Source: Nitrospinota bacterium (GTDB lineage: Bacteria > JAUXIQ01). Taken from it: a DNA stretch of 10,557 nt. Both the position numbers and the translations under genes were made by a program. The notes below the pieces were generated by a model. The model ran no database searches, was not told the DNA's origin, and saw only the letters and a program-made list of their open reading frames with translations. Positions 1-6,120 of this stretch are shown here, piece by piece (within the stretch, counting starts at the first letter, position 1; every line of letters begins with the position of its first letter). The stretch spans positions 1 to 10,557 of the forward strand of contig JAUXIQ010000034.1 in the NCBI GenBank assembly GCA_030620925.1, read 5' to 3'.

Positions 1-397
1 AGGCCAACAGGGCCAGGGCGGCCGGAATGGGCATAAGCCCCAGGAAGGAGCCGAAGGCCGTAGCCACCCCCTTTCCCTTGGCGGTGAATCGCAGGTAAAT
101 GGGATAGTTGTGCCCCATCACCGCCGCCAGGGGTATCGCCCCTATCCAGTCACCGGTGCCGATAATGACCCTGGCAAGGAGAACTACTCCCAGGCCCTTC
201 ACAACGTCCAGTATCAGGACGATAACCCCTTCTTTTTTCCCCACCGTCCTGATCACATTGGTGAAGCCTATGCCCCCGCTACCCTGCTGGCGGATATCGA
301 ACCCCTTGGAGGCGCGGGTGATAATATACCCGAAAGGGATCGAGCCGATCAGATAGGCTGCAACCAGAAAGACTATTTTCAACACTAATTCACTCAT
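1..397 (-). CDS. plsY: Glycerol-3-phosphate acyltransferase PlsY (partial, 3' end outside window)
   Basis: PlsY is an integral membrane enzyme that transfers the acyl group of acyl-phosphate to glycerol-3-phosphate, the first acylation in phosphatidic acid synthesis. The first 132 residues are present. The N-terminal membrane helix runs into GSIPFG (residues 18-23), which is motif 1. Motif 2 is GSGGIGFTNVIRTVG (39-53), and GKGVAT (108-113) preceded by HNYP matches motif 3. The ATG at 395-397 follows the pgsA stop codon by 3 nt, so translation is probably coupled; I see no separate strong ribosome binding site. Motif 2 departs from the usual GSGNIGATN: Asn is replaced by Gly and Ala by Phe. 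The family call is secure from the three ordered motifs and the pgsA neighbour. The C-terminal third is not visible, so intactness cannot be judged. Confidence 0.9.
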   Translation of the reverse strand, partial: MSELVLKIVFLVAAYLIGSIPFGYIITRASKGFDIRQQGSGGIGFTNVIRTVGKKEGVIVLILDVVKGLGVVLLARVIIGTGDWIGAIPLAAVMGHNYPIYLRFTAKGKGVATAFGSFLGLMPIPAALALLA

Positions 398-400
398 GGC

Positions 401-952
401 TCATACACCGGGTTTTATTTTGTACCGAAACTTTATGAAGTATTGCAGGCCGGATATGCTGCTCAATACCATCACCGCCCAGAGGGCCACCGTTCCCGCC
501 TGTTGAAAGCTGAGACCGTAAACGTTCCAATTGAGTATCAGCAACAGTATGGCCGCCACCTGGAAGACCATTTTGAGTTTACCCAGATCCTCAGCCTGAA
601 TAATGAATCCCTGAGCGGCACCCACCGTCCGCAGGCCGGTGACGAGGATTTCCCGCCCTATGATGACCGCCACTATCCAGCCGCCGGCTCTACCCGTGGA
701 AACCAGCGGTATGAGACACCCGGCCACCAGCAGTTTGTCGGCCACGGGGTCAAGAAGTTTACCCAGCGACGTTACCTCTTTTTTGGCCCTCGCCAGGTAT
801 CCGTCGAGCCAGTCGGAAAAAGAGGCTAGGGCAAAGATGATGGCCGCTGCAAGGTCTGCGGCGGGGGTGGAAAGGGTCAGCAACACCACGATGGGCGGGA
901 CCATGAACAGCCTCAAGACAGTTATTTTGGTAGGGAGGTTTAAACCAGACAT
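401..952 (-). CDS. pgsA: CDP-diacylglycerol--glycerol-3-phosphate 3-phosphatidyltransferase
   Basis: This 183-residue membrane enzyme makes phosphatidylglycerol phosphate from CDP-diacylglycerol and glycerol-3-phosphate. The CDP-alcohol phosphotransferase signature D-x2-D-G-x2-A-R-x8-G-x3-D-x3-D is complete: D47, D50, G51, A54, R55, G64, D68 and D72. The N-terminal LPTKITVLRLFMVPP matches the family's opening 'N-P-N-x-L-T-x-x-R' segment, and further hydrophobic segments fit four to six membrane helices. Length is normal for PgsA. It forms a tight pair with plsY, so two steps of phospholipid synthesis are made together. No Shine-Dalgarno is evident before the ATG at 950-952; a TATATT lies only 12 nt upstream, so the leader may be very short. 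Another CDP-alcohol transferase such as phosphatidylserine or cardiolipin synthase is possible, but the sequence most resembles PgsA. Confidence 0.92.
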   Translation of the reverse strand: MSGLNLPTKITVLRLFMVPPIVVLLTLSTPAADLAAAIIFALASFSDWLDGYLARAKKEVTSLGKLLDPVADKLLVAGCLIPLVSTGRAGGWIVAVIIGREILVTGLRTVGAAQGFIIQAEDLGKLKMVFQVAAILLLILNWNVYGLSFQQAGTVALWAVMVLSSISGLQYFIKFRYKIKPGV

Positions 953-1059
953 TTCGTTTTTTGAATATACAAAAGACTCTGTTTAACAAGGGCCGAGTTT
1001 TAACGGCATCTACATTCTCGGGGGCGGCAACGCGCCTCACGCTCCCCAATAAAATGGCA

Positions 1060-1089
1060 AAAGGAGATATCGCCTACGATATCTCCTTT
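1060..1089 (-). terminator. Intrinsic terminator of the repeat lipoprotein gene
   Basis: A perfect 13-bp inverted repeat (arms 1060-1072 and 1077-1089, 4-nt loop) lies 38 nt past the stop codon of the lipoprotein gene. Read on the minus strand the stem is followed by TTTTGCC and then an ATTTTATT stretch, so it works best as a terminator in that direction. It separates the lipoprotein transcript from pgsA-plsY, which lies further along on the same strand and therefore needs its own promoter. Confidence 0.85.
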
Positions 1090-1127
1090 CACCGGATTAA
1101 AAATCATCTTCAAATGTGGTCATTATC

Positions 1128-2372
1128 CTATTTAGTGGGCTTTTTCGCCATGGCGATTGCCTTGAACGCTGAACTCCCCGCCCTTTCCGCCAACTCTCTG
1201 GCCATGATTCCCCTGTCTCTGGCGGTAGCGTAATTCCCCTTACGCAGAGCTCTTTTAGCCCTTTGGTAAACTGATCTAGCCTGAGAAAGCTGCGTCCTGG
1301 CGGCGTTAAGTTCTGCCTGCCCGGCTCTTTCCATTTGAGAAGCTTTGGCCACCATCGCTTCAGCGGAGGTGATGGCCGCTCCTGCCGCCGATACTTCAAA
1401 TTCCGCGTCTTTTTTGGATACCTTTGATACAGGAGGTTTCTTCGCTTTCTGCAACGCTGCAAAAGCTACAGAAGCGGCCGCTTCAGCTTTTCCCCGTGCC
1501 TTACCCGCCAGATGTATAGCGCTTTTGTAACTTTCGGACTCTATCATCGACCTGGCATTTGAGGCCATCCTCTCGGCGGTTTCCAGCAACATTTCCGCTT
1601 CGCCGATATCCTTGGCAGCGGCTTTCTCCTTTTTGGCGCTGGCGATCATCCCTTTGGCGGAGGTGATGGCCGCTTCTGCGGCGGCCAGCTCGAAATCAGC
1701 CTCACGCTTGGCGGCGGCTTTAGCTTTGGCGGCTTTTTTGGCTTCGTCTGCTTTCGCTTTTGCTCCAGTTTTAGCTGCCTGTAATGCGGCGAAGGCTGCA
1801 GAACCAGCCGCCTCGGCTTTCTCCCGCGCTTTACCCGCCAGATGTATAGCGCTGACGTAACTTTCCGATTCTATCATCGACTTTGCATTGGACGCCATAC
1901 TTTCAGCGGCTTCCAGCAGGTTTTCCGCCTGGGCGATATCCTTGGCAGCGGCTTTCCCCTTTTTGGCGTTGGCGATCATCCCTTTGGCGCTGGTGATAGC
2001 CGCTCCTGCTGCTGCCAGTTCGAAGTCAGCCTCACGCTTGGCAGCGGCTCTGGCTTTTGCGTCTTTTTTATTCTCTACGGCAGCCTTCTCTGCAAGTTCA
2101 GCCAGCGCTATGGCTTCCCTTGCCGCGATCTCGGCTTCCTTGTATTTGCGTTTCTCGGCGAAGGTCAGGGCTTTATTGAGCGCGTCCTGTGCCTTCTGGT
2201 ACTGTTCTTTAGCATATACATCAGCCCCCGCGGCTTTAGCCCTTTCCAGGGCAGCCTGTGCTTCTGCTATGAGCTGGGTCGGAGGAGCGGCACATCCCGC
2301 CAGTAACGATAAAACCAGGAATCCGGAAAAAATGGAAATAAGAATGCTCTTTTTACAACCTTGTTTTTTCAC
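1128..2372 (-). CDS. Alanine-rich repeat lipoprotein (DUF4398-like N-terminus, three tandem coiled-coil repeats)
   Basis: This is a 414-residue protein with a lipoprotein signal peptide: basic start, hydrophobic core, and lipobox LAGC with the lipidated Cys at 27. Residues 31-100 resemble the DUF4398 type of lipoprotein segment (helical, with a 'VYAKEQYQKAQDAL' core). Then come three helical repeats, near 111-200, 221-310 and 320-412. The first two are spaced exactly 110 residues and share 76 of 90 residues; the third is clearly diverged. Lys/Ala-rich linkers (103-112, 203-222) join them. The protein should be membrane-anchored and facing the periplasm or cell exterior, perhaps as a spacer or envelope-binding rod; this role is inferred only. 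The start is GTG at 2370-2372, chosen because a perfect AGGAGGT lies 7 nt upstream. It has its own promoter and terminator, so it is monocistronic. No enzymatic motif is visible. Confidence 0.85.
   Translation of the reverse strand: MKKQGCKKSILISIFSGFLVLSLLAGCAAPPTQLIAEAQAALERAKAAGADVYAKEQYQKAQDALNKALTFAEKRKYKEAEIAAREAIALAELAEKAAVENKKDAKARAAAKREADFELAAAGAAITSAKGMIANAKKGKAAAKDIAQAENLLEAAESMASNAKSMIESESYVSAIHLAGKAREKAEAAGSAAFAALQAAKTGAKAKADEAKKAAKAKAAAKREADFELAAAEAAITSAKGMIASAKKEKAAAKDIGEAEMLLETAERMASNARSMIESESYKSAIHLAGKARGKAEAAASVAFAALQKAKKPPVSKVSKKDAEFEVSAAGAAITSAEAMVAKASQMERAGQAELNAARTQLSQARSVYQRAKRALRKGNYATARDRGIMARELAERAGSSAFKAIAMAKKPTK
1443..2054 (-). repeat. 330-nt direct duplication inside the lipoprotein gene
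   Basis: The segment coding for residues 107-200 (about 2054-1773) is repeated at residues 217-310 (about 1724-1443) with a period of 330 nt. DNA identity is high by eye, including an uninterrupted 22-nt run around 'gatatccttggcagcggc', and the protein copies match at 76 of 90 positions. A third, much older copy follows with a different spacing of 98 residues. The pattern is that of a recent in-frame internal duplication. Confidence 0.85.
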
Positions 2373-2379
2373 TATCAGG

Positions 2380-2386
2380 ACCTCCT
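2380..2386 (-). promoter_or_regulatory. Shine-Dalgarno AGGAGGT of the lipoprotein gene
   Basis: On the minus strand AGGAGGT precedes the GTG at 2372-2370 by 7 nt. It fixes the non-ATG start. The site lies in GGAGGTCCT, a 9-nt string that also spans the ribosome binding site of the unrelated lipoprotein gene at 4035-4367. Confidence 0.8.
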
Positions 2387-2431
2387 TTTTTTTCTCCTCT
2401 GATGAAAACTTATTTTTAAGTGCGAATTTTA

Positions 2432-2460
2432 ATGTTACTTTAAGGTTTAATCCATGTCAA
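2432..2460 (-). promoter_or_regulatory. Sigma70-type promoter of the lipoprotein gene
   Basis: On the minus strand a perfect TTGACA (2460-2455) is followed after exactly 17 nt by TAACAT (2437-2432), a 4/6 match to the -10 box. The expected start near 2425 gives a leader of about 50 nt. This is the best promoter match I found in the window and suggests high, constitutive expression, as expected for an abundant envelope lipoprotein. Confidence 0.65.
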
Positions 2461-2640
2461 GTTTATTCTGTTATCAAAATAACTACAGTTTAATAATCTC
2501 CAAGCCTATTTTTTTGCACTCCAACTTCGGAATGTTGCCTGGAGCAGGTTACTCGCTGTGGAAAAATTCCCTCAACTTAGTGCTGAAAGAGGGAGCAGAA
2601 TATGATATAGATTGCCTGAAGAAGTTGTTCCTCTGCCTTT

Positions 2641-2647
2641 GAGGAGG
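2641..2647 (+). promoter_or_regulatory. Ribosome binding site that sets the holA start
   Basis: GAGGAGG ends 6 nt before the in-frame GTG at 2654. The reading frame is open further up to a TTG at 2612, but that TTG has no good site, and the residues between (PEEVVPLPLRRLA) do not look like the start of a delta subunit. Confidence 0.8.
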
Positions 2648-2653
2648 CTCGCG

Positions 2654-3682
2654 GTGGATTTCGATGAATGGTTGAAGTCGTTCAAGACGGATAACATAAA
2701 ACCCCTCTACATCATAGCCGCCCAGGAGTATTTTCTCACCCGGCGGGTAGTGGAGCGGATTAAGGAAGCCCTCCGGGATGAAATCCAGGGGGAGACCAAT
2801 TACAAGCGGCTGGATGGAGTTGAGGTGGGGCCGGCTGAGCTTCTGGAAGCGGTGAACACTATCCCCTTCTTCGGAAGCAGAAGATTGATTGTTTTAGACT
2901 CCGCTTGCGCCTTCACGGACAGGCTGGGGGCCAAAGAGCGAGAGTCGCTGCGCAGCTACCTTTCCTCACCCAATCCCGCCACCACGCTGGTGATGGTCTT
3001 CGATGCCACAGACCGCAGGAAATGGACGGATAAGTACCGGAAATGGACCGTGGATATCGAGGGTCAGGGCGATTTCATAGACTGCAAGGTAATATACGAA
3101 AACCAGGTGCCGGGTTGGGTGAGGCGCATCGCCGACCACATGGGCATGAGGCTGAATCAAGACATTCTGGATTACCTCAGCCTGCATCTGGGCACAGACA
3201 TACAGACCATCTACACGGAGCTGGAAAAACTGGCGGTCCGCGCTGCAAGAGACCCTGCGATAACCCTGAAGGATGTTCAAGAGATTGTTGGAGACAGGCG
3301 GCAGAGCGATATCTTCACTTTCCAGCATCACCTGGGGGAGGGGGACACGGCGGCGGCGCTGCAGATGCTGGACAAGCTTCTGGCCGAAGGTGAAGAGGGC
3401 CATAGGCTCCTTAACAGAATGTTCTACTATTTCAAGCAACTCATGTTGATAAAAGAACTCGATGGGCGCGGCCAGGCTTCCCCCGGAAATGTGTCCAAGA
3501 TCACCAGGAACAGGCACGGAAAGACCAACCAGATGTTCATCGAGGAGTCACGAAGGTTCAGCGAGGAAGCACTGTTAAGCGTGTTCCCGCGCCTTCTGCA
3601 GGCGGATGTAGAGCTTAAGACGGGAGGCCCCAGGGCCGATGATCTCCTGCCCCCTCTGGTGGCCGAGCTCTGCAGGCGTTAG
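2654..3682 (+). CDS. holA: DNA polymerase III subunit delta
   Basis: The delta subunit belongs to the clamp-loader complex that opens the beta sliding clamp and places it on primed DNA. From the GTG at 2654 it has 342 residues, the usual size. It opens with MDFDEWLKSFKTDNIKPLYI followed by the 'AAQEYFL' segment that matches the family's 'YxxYGxExYL' region. PFFGSRRLIVL (71-81), a WVRRIA stretch near 155-160 and DIQTIYTELEKLAV (182-195) are typical of the ATPase-like domains, which in delta lack a working Walker A. The C-terminal helical collar includes the segment around LLNRMFYYFKQLMLIKEL (252-269) and ends with LQADVELKTGGPRADDLL. The gene stands alone on this strand, divergent from the lipoprotein gene and convergent with the rimI cluster. 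A TATGAT at 2601 could be a -10 box, but I see no good -35 partner. Confidence 0.9.
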   Translation: MDFDEWLKSFKTDNIKPLYIIAAQEYFLTRRVVERIKEALRDEIQGETNYKRLDGVEVGPAELLEAVNTIPFFGSRRLIVLDSACAFTDRLGAKERESLRSYLSSPNPATTLVMVFDATDRRKWTDKYRKWTVDIEGQGDFIDCKVIYENQVPGWVRRIADHMGMRLNQDILDYLSLHLGTDIQTIYTELEKLAVRAARDPAITLKDVQEIVGDRRQSDIFTFQHHLGEGDTAAALQMLDKLLAEGEEGHRLLNRMFYYFKQLMLIKELDGRGQASPGNVSKITRNRHGKTNQMFIEESRRFSEEALLSVFPRLLQADVELKTGGPRADDLLPPLVAELCRR

Positions 3683-3719
3683 CAGTCCTCCAATTTTATG
3701 CCGGCCATCCGAATAGCGG

Positions 3720-4004
3720 CTATTCGATCTCGCTTATGGCCTTTTGAAACTCTCGGAGACAATCCAACATTATTATAGATTGAAAAGCAAGGGGAAGCTC
3801 AAAAGCCAGGCGGGCGCGTTCCTCAGGGTCTTTCGTTGCTTCTATAGTCTCGGCGGCCGAATCTATCTCCTTCTTGTTTTTTGTGCGTATCTCGGCCAGC
3901 ACCTCCAATTTTTTCTTGTTGCGGGTAACTTCAGACACCAGGGCCAATACCTTCTCTTGCCCCCAGACTTCCAAGATATTTATTTTTTGATAAACATCAT
4001 TCAT
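3720..4004 (-). CDS. Small helical protein of unknown function
   Basis: This 94-residue protein is not one I recognise. It has no signal peptide or membrane segment and is rich in Lys and Glu, with long predicted helical stretches (about 20-60 and 66-92), so a small cytoplasmic helical or coiled-coil protein is likely. It is the last gene of the rimI cluster, 30 nt after the BamE-like gene, and its end faces the end of holA only 37 nt away. No Shine-Dalgarno is visible before the ATG at 4004-4002, and the gap before it is very AT-rich. The open frame on its opposite strand (3744-4028) is shadow-like. Its position and length support a real gene, but the coding call is less certain than its neighbours. 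Confidence 0.6.
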   Translation of the reverse strand: MNDVYQKINILEVWGQEKVLALVSEVTRNKKKLEVLAEIRTKNKKEIDSAAETIEATKDPEERARLAFELPLAFQSIIMLDCLREFQKAISEIE

Positions 4005-4034
4005 GATTTTACAGATAGTTTTAATTAATAAGCT

Positions 4035-4367
4035 TCAAGGACCGCGGACACGAACGTCCTTCACCGTTCCCCGTTGAAACTCGACCACAAGCTTTTCATC
4101 CCCCGGGCAGCGGTAAATCCACCTTTCCTCAACCTTCGGTGATCCCTTTAATCTCTCAATTATGTCCGGGACACCCCGGGCCATGTATACCTGCGCCACA
4201 GTCATCCCCCTCACCACCCTCTTTTCTAATATGTATGCCCTCTCCTCCCGGGAGCTGCTCTCAAAATTGTCCCTGTGAATTCCGATCCTCCTCTCCTGTA
4301 AAGTATCCGCGCAACCGACGCCGAGAGCCGCAGCAGCCAGCAGGAGCAGGGCAGAAGTCCACTTCAA
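4035..4367 (-). CDS. Small lipoprotein with BamE/SmpA-OmlA-like fold
   Basis: The 110-residue product has a hydrophobic signal peptide ending in LGVGC, with Cys 19 as the likely lipidated residue. The lipobox is imperfect because Gly rather than Leu is at -3. The mature part contains GMTVAQVYMARGVPD (54-68), WIYRC (83-87) and VEFQRGTVKDV (95-105). This order of 'GMT..V....G.P', 'W.Y' and 'F.dG.V..V' is the pattern of the SmpA/OmlA (BamE) family, whose best-known member supports outer-membrane protein assembly. Whether this one does so is inferred. The start is TTG at 4367-4365, overlapping the rimI stop in TTGA, with GGAGG 7 nt upstream (positions 4375-4379), so coupling to rimI is likely. 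The organism would need an outer membrane for a true BamE role; otherwise it is a generic envelope lipoprotein. Confidence 0.75.
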   Translation of the reverse strand: MKWTSALLLLAAAALGVGCADTLQERRIGIHRDNFESSSREERAYILEKRVVRGMTVAQVYMARGVPDIIERLKGSPKVEERWIYRCPGDEKLVVEFQRGTVKDVRVRGP

Positions 4368-4828
4368 TGGAGGACCTCCAGGGTCATAATAAGGGCGTCT
4401 TCCCTGTTATCCGAATAGTATCCTTTTCGCATGCCCCCGGGCAGAAAGCCCAGTTTACTGTACATGCGCTGCGCCGCCATGTTGGATACCCTTACCTCGA
4501 GGGTAATGGTCTTTATCCCCCCCGCCCTGGCATCCTCCGTTATCTTTTGCAGCATCCTTTCCCCTATACCTTTGCGGCGGTGTTCAGGGTCCACCGCGAT
4601 GTTGGTTATGTGGGTTTCCTCCACTATCAGCCAGAAGCAGGTGTAGCCGATAATTTTGCTTTCGCCTTCTTCGGGTTCCGTCTCCACAACCATGGTTCCC
4701 GCAAAGGAGTTCAACAACTCATGCTTAAACAAGCTGTAGCTCCAGGGAGTGGGGAACGACTGGCGTTCAATTCTCAGAACCTGCTTCAGGTCTTTTTCTT
4801 CCATTTCCCTGAAATGAATGCTCGGCAT
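4364..4828 (-). CDS. rimI: Ribosomal protein S18-alanine N-acetyltransferase (GNAT family)
   Basis: The 154-residue protein is a GNAT acetyltransferase that uses acetyl-CoA. Motif A is RRKGIG (84-89), the pyrophosphate-binding loop. EVRVSNMAAQRMYSKLGF (111-128) and YYSDNREDALIM (137-148) are hallmarks of RimI, which acetylates the N-terminal Ala of S18 and in some species other proteins. E111 and Y123 sit 12 residues apart, as the catalytic Glu and Tyr do in enteric RimI. Length is normal. The ATG at 4828-4826 has GGAGG 5 nt upstream. It is the first gene of a cluster with a lipoprotein and a small unknown protein, not beside tsaB or tsaD as often seen. The GNAT family is certain; RimI specificity is likely. 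Confidence 0.87.
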   Translation of the reverse strand: MPSIHFREMEEKDLKQVLRIERQSFPTPWSYSLFKHELLNSFAGTMVVETEPEEGESKIIGYTCFWLIVEETHITNIAVDPEHRRKGIGERMLQKITEDARAGGIKTITLEVRVSNMAAQRMYSKLGFLPGGMRKGYYSDNREDALIMTLEVLH

Positions 4829-4889
4829 AGGGCCCTCCCCCGCCCCTTTTTCTCCAGGTGAAGTGCGTTTAGTTTAACGGAGGAAAATA

Positions 4890-4918
4890 TTGCAATAGAG
4901 ATAATAATACTATATCAT
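4890..4918 (+). promoter_or_regulatory. Probable promoter of the GGDEF-uvrA unit
   Basis: TTGCAA (4890-4895) and TATCAT (4913-4918) are separated by exactly 17 nt. They match the -35 box at 4 of 6 and the -10 box at 5 of 6 positions. The start would be near 4925, about 55 nt before the coding start. The region is strongly AT-rich, so chance matches are possible. Confidence 0.5.
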
Positions 4919-4934
4919 AGGTTATGAACGGCTA

Positions 4935-4958
4935 AAAACTATATTTCCTAATAGTTTT
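4935..4958. repeat. AT-rich inverted repeat in the leader of the GGDEF gene
   Basis: AAAACTAT (4935-4942) and ATAGTTTT (4951-4958) are perfect 8-bp arms around an 8-nt spacer. It lies just downstream of the predicted transcription start and 22 nt before the ATG. It could be an operator for a dimeric regulator or an RNA hairpin near the start; there is no U-tract after it, so it is not a terminator. Confidence 0.45.
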
Positions 4959-4980
4959 CATACAGATACGGTTAAACTTT

Positions 4981-6087
4981 ATGGGCGATGATGTCATCGG
5001 TGGTAGAAGAGTGGGAAGACTGAAGAAGGCTCTGCAAGAGCTGGAAGAAGAGAACGCCAGGCTTCGCAGGGAGTTTTCTACAAAGATACACCAGTTGCAT
5101 ACGCTTAACGACACGGCCCGGGCTCTCAACTCGGTATTAAACCTGGACGTATTGTTCCGTCTTATAGTAACCCTCGCCACCCATGAGCTGGGCGCCGATC
5201 GCGGTTCTCTCATGATACTCGAGGGAGACGCTCTGAAGATCAAGGCCGCCTTCGGCCTATCGGAGGAAGTGAAGCAGAGCACCGGCGTGAGGGCCGGAGA
5301 AGGCGTCTCCGGGAGGGTGTTGGCCACCGGCAGACCGGTGCTGGTAAAGAACAGGGAAGAACTCGACAAACTTGAAGTGAAGAGCCGGGGGCGCTACAAA
5401 AATTACTCCTTTGTAAGCGTGCCCATAATGATAGATAGAAAGTGCACAGGAGTTATAAATATAGACGAAAAGAAGTCCGGCGAACCTTTCGATGAAGGAG
5501 ACCTCAACTTCCTGGAAATACTGGCCAATCATGCCGCCATCGCCATCAGGAATGCATCTATCCATCAACGGACGCAGCTCCAGGCCGTGACTGACGGGCT
5601 CTCCGGCCTGTTCAATCACCGCTATTTTCATGAAAGGCTGGCGGAAGAAATAGAGCGCTGCAAGAGGTATGGAAAAGAAGGGTTAAGCATACTCATGATA
5701 GATATCGATGATTTCAAGCTGTTCAATGATGAATATGGACATTTGATGGGAGACCATTTGCTGAAGGGGATTTCCTCCATAATCAAATATGAATCACGAG
5801 TATCAGACATCGTCTCCCGATATGGCGGAGAAGAGTTCGCCGTCATCTTGCCCGAAACCGGAGAAAAAGAGAGTATGATAATTGCCGAAAGGCTGCGCTT
5901 CCTGGTGGAAACACATGATTTTTCGATGGCAGACGTCAAGCCCAAAGAGAGAGTGACCCTGAGCATAGGCGTATCACACTATCCCCAACACGCCGATTCC
6001 CCCTCCCTGATCATAGATCGAGCCGACAAAGCACTCTATATGGCTAAACAATCCGGTAAGAATCAAGTGTGCCTGTACGAAGAATAG
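4981..6087 (+). CDS. GAF-GGDEF diguanylate cyclase
   Basis: The 368-residue cytoplasmic protein has a short N-terminal coiled coil (about 12-35), a GAF sensor domain (about 45-190, with the typical GEGVSGRVLATGRPV segment) and a C-terminal GGDEF domain (about 203-366). The active site is GGEEF at 282-286. Metal and GTP contacts are visible in DIDDFKLFNDEYGH (241-254) and GD (257-258). RVSD at 273-276, five residues before GGEEF, is an intact inhibitory RxxD site, so the enzyme should make c-di-GMP and be feedback inhibited by it. The GAF ligand is unknown. No membrane segment is seen. The ATG at 4981 lacks a clear ribosome binding site; GTG at 5011 is a possible alternative. It is 33 nt upstream of uvrA on the same strand, so the two are probably co-transcribed, although no functional link is known. 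Confidence 0.92.
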   Translation: MGDDVIGGRRVGRLKKALQELEEENARLRREFSTKIHQLHTLNDTARALNSVLNLDVLFRLIVTLATHELGADRGSLMILEGDALKIKAAFGLSEEVKQSTGVRAGEGVSGRVLATGRPVLVKNREELDKLEVKSRGRYKNYSFVSVPIMIDRKCTGVINIDEKKSGEPFDEGDLNFLEILANHAAIAIRNASIHQRTQLQAVTDGLSGLFNHRYFHERLAEEIERCKRYGKEGLSILMIDIDDFKLFNDEYGHLMGDHLLKGISSIIKYESRVSDIVSRYGGEEFAVILPETGEKESMIIAERLRFLVETHDFSMADVKPKERVTLSIGVSHYPQHADSPSLIIDRADKALYMAKQSGKNQVCLYEE

Positions 6088-6120
6088 AAGTCTGGAAGTG
6101 AGAAGCGGGGATGAAGCAAA

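Noticed and set aside
108-388. Plus-strand frames opposite plsY
   Set aside because: The minus strand carries three ordered PlsY motifs directly after pgsA; the plus-strand frames are Pro-rich shadows.
1888-2493. 201-residue Ala/Ser-rich frame opposite the repeat lipoprotein
   Set aside because: It mirrors the Ala-rich repeats of the real gene, which has a promoter, ribosome site, signal peptide and terminator.
2612-2653. Upstream TTG start for holA
   Set aside because: The GTG at 2654 has GAGGAGG 6 nt before it, and the extra 14 residues do not resemble the family.
3710-3726. Palindrome CGAATAGCGGCTATTCG between holA and the convergent small gene
   Set aside because: The arms leave too small a loop for a strong hairpin and no T-run follows on either strand, so I do not call it a terminator.
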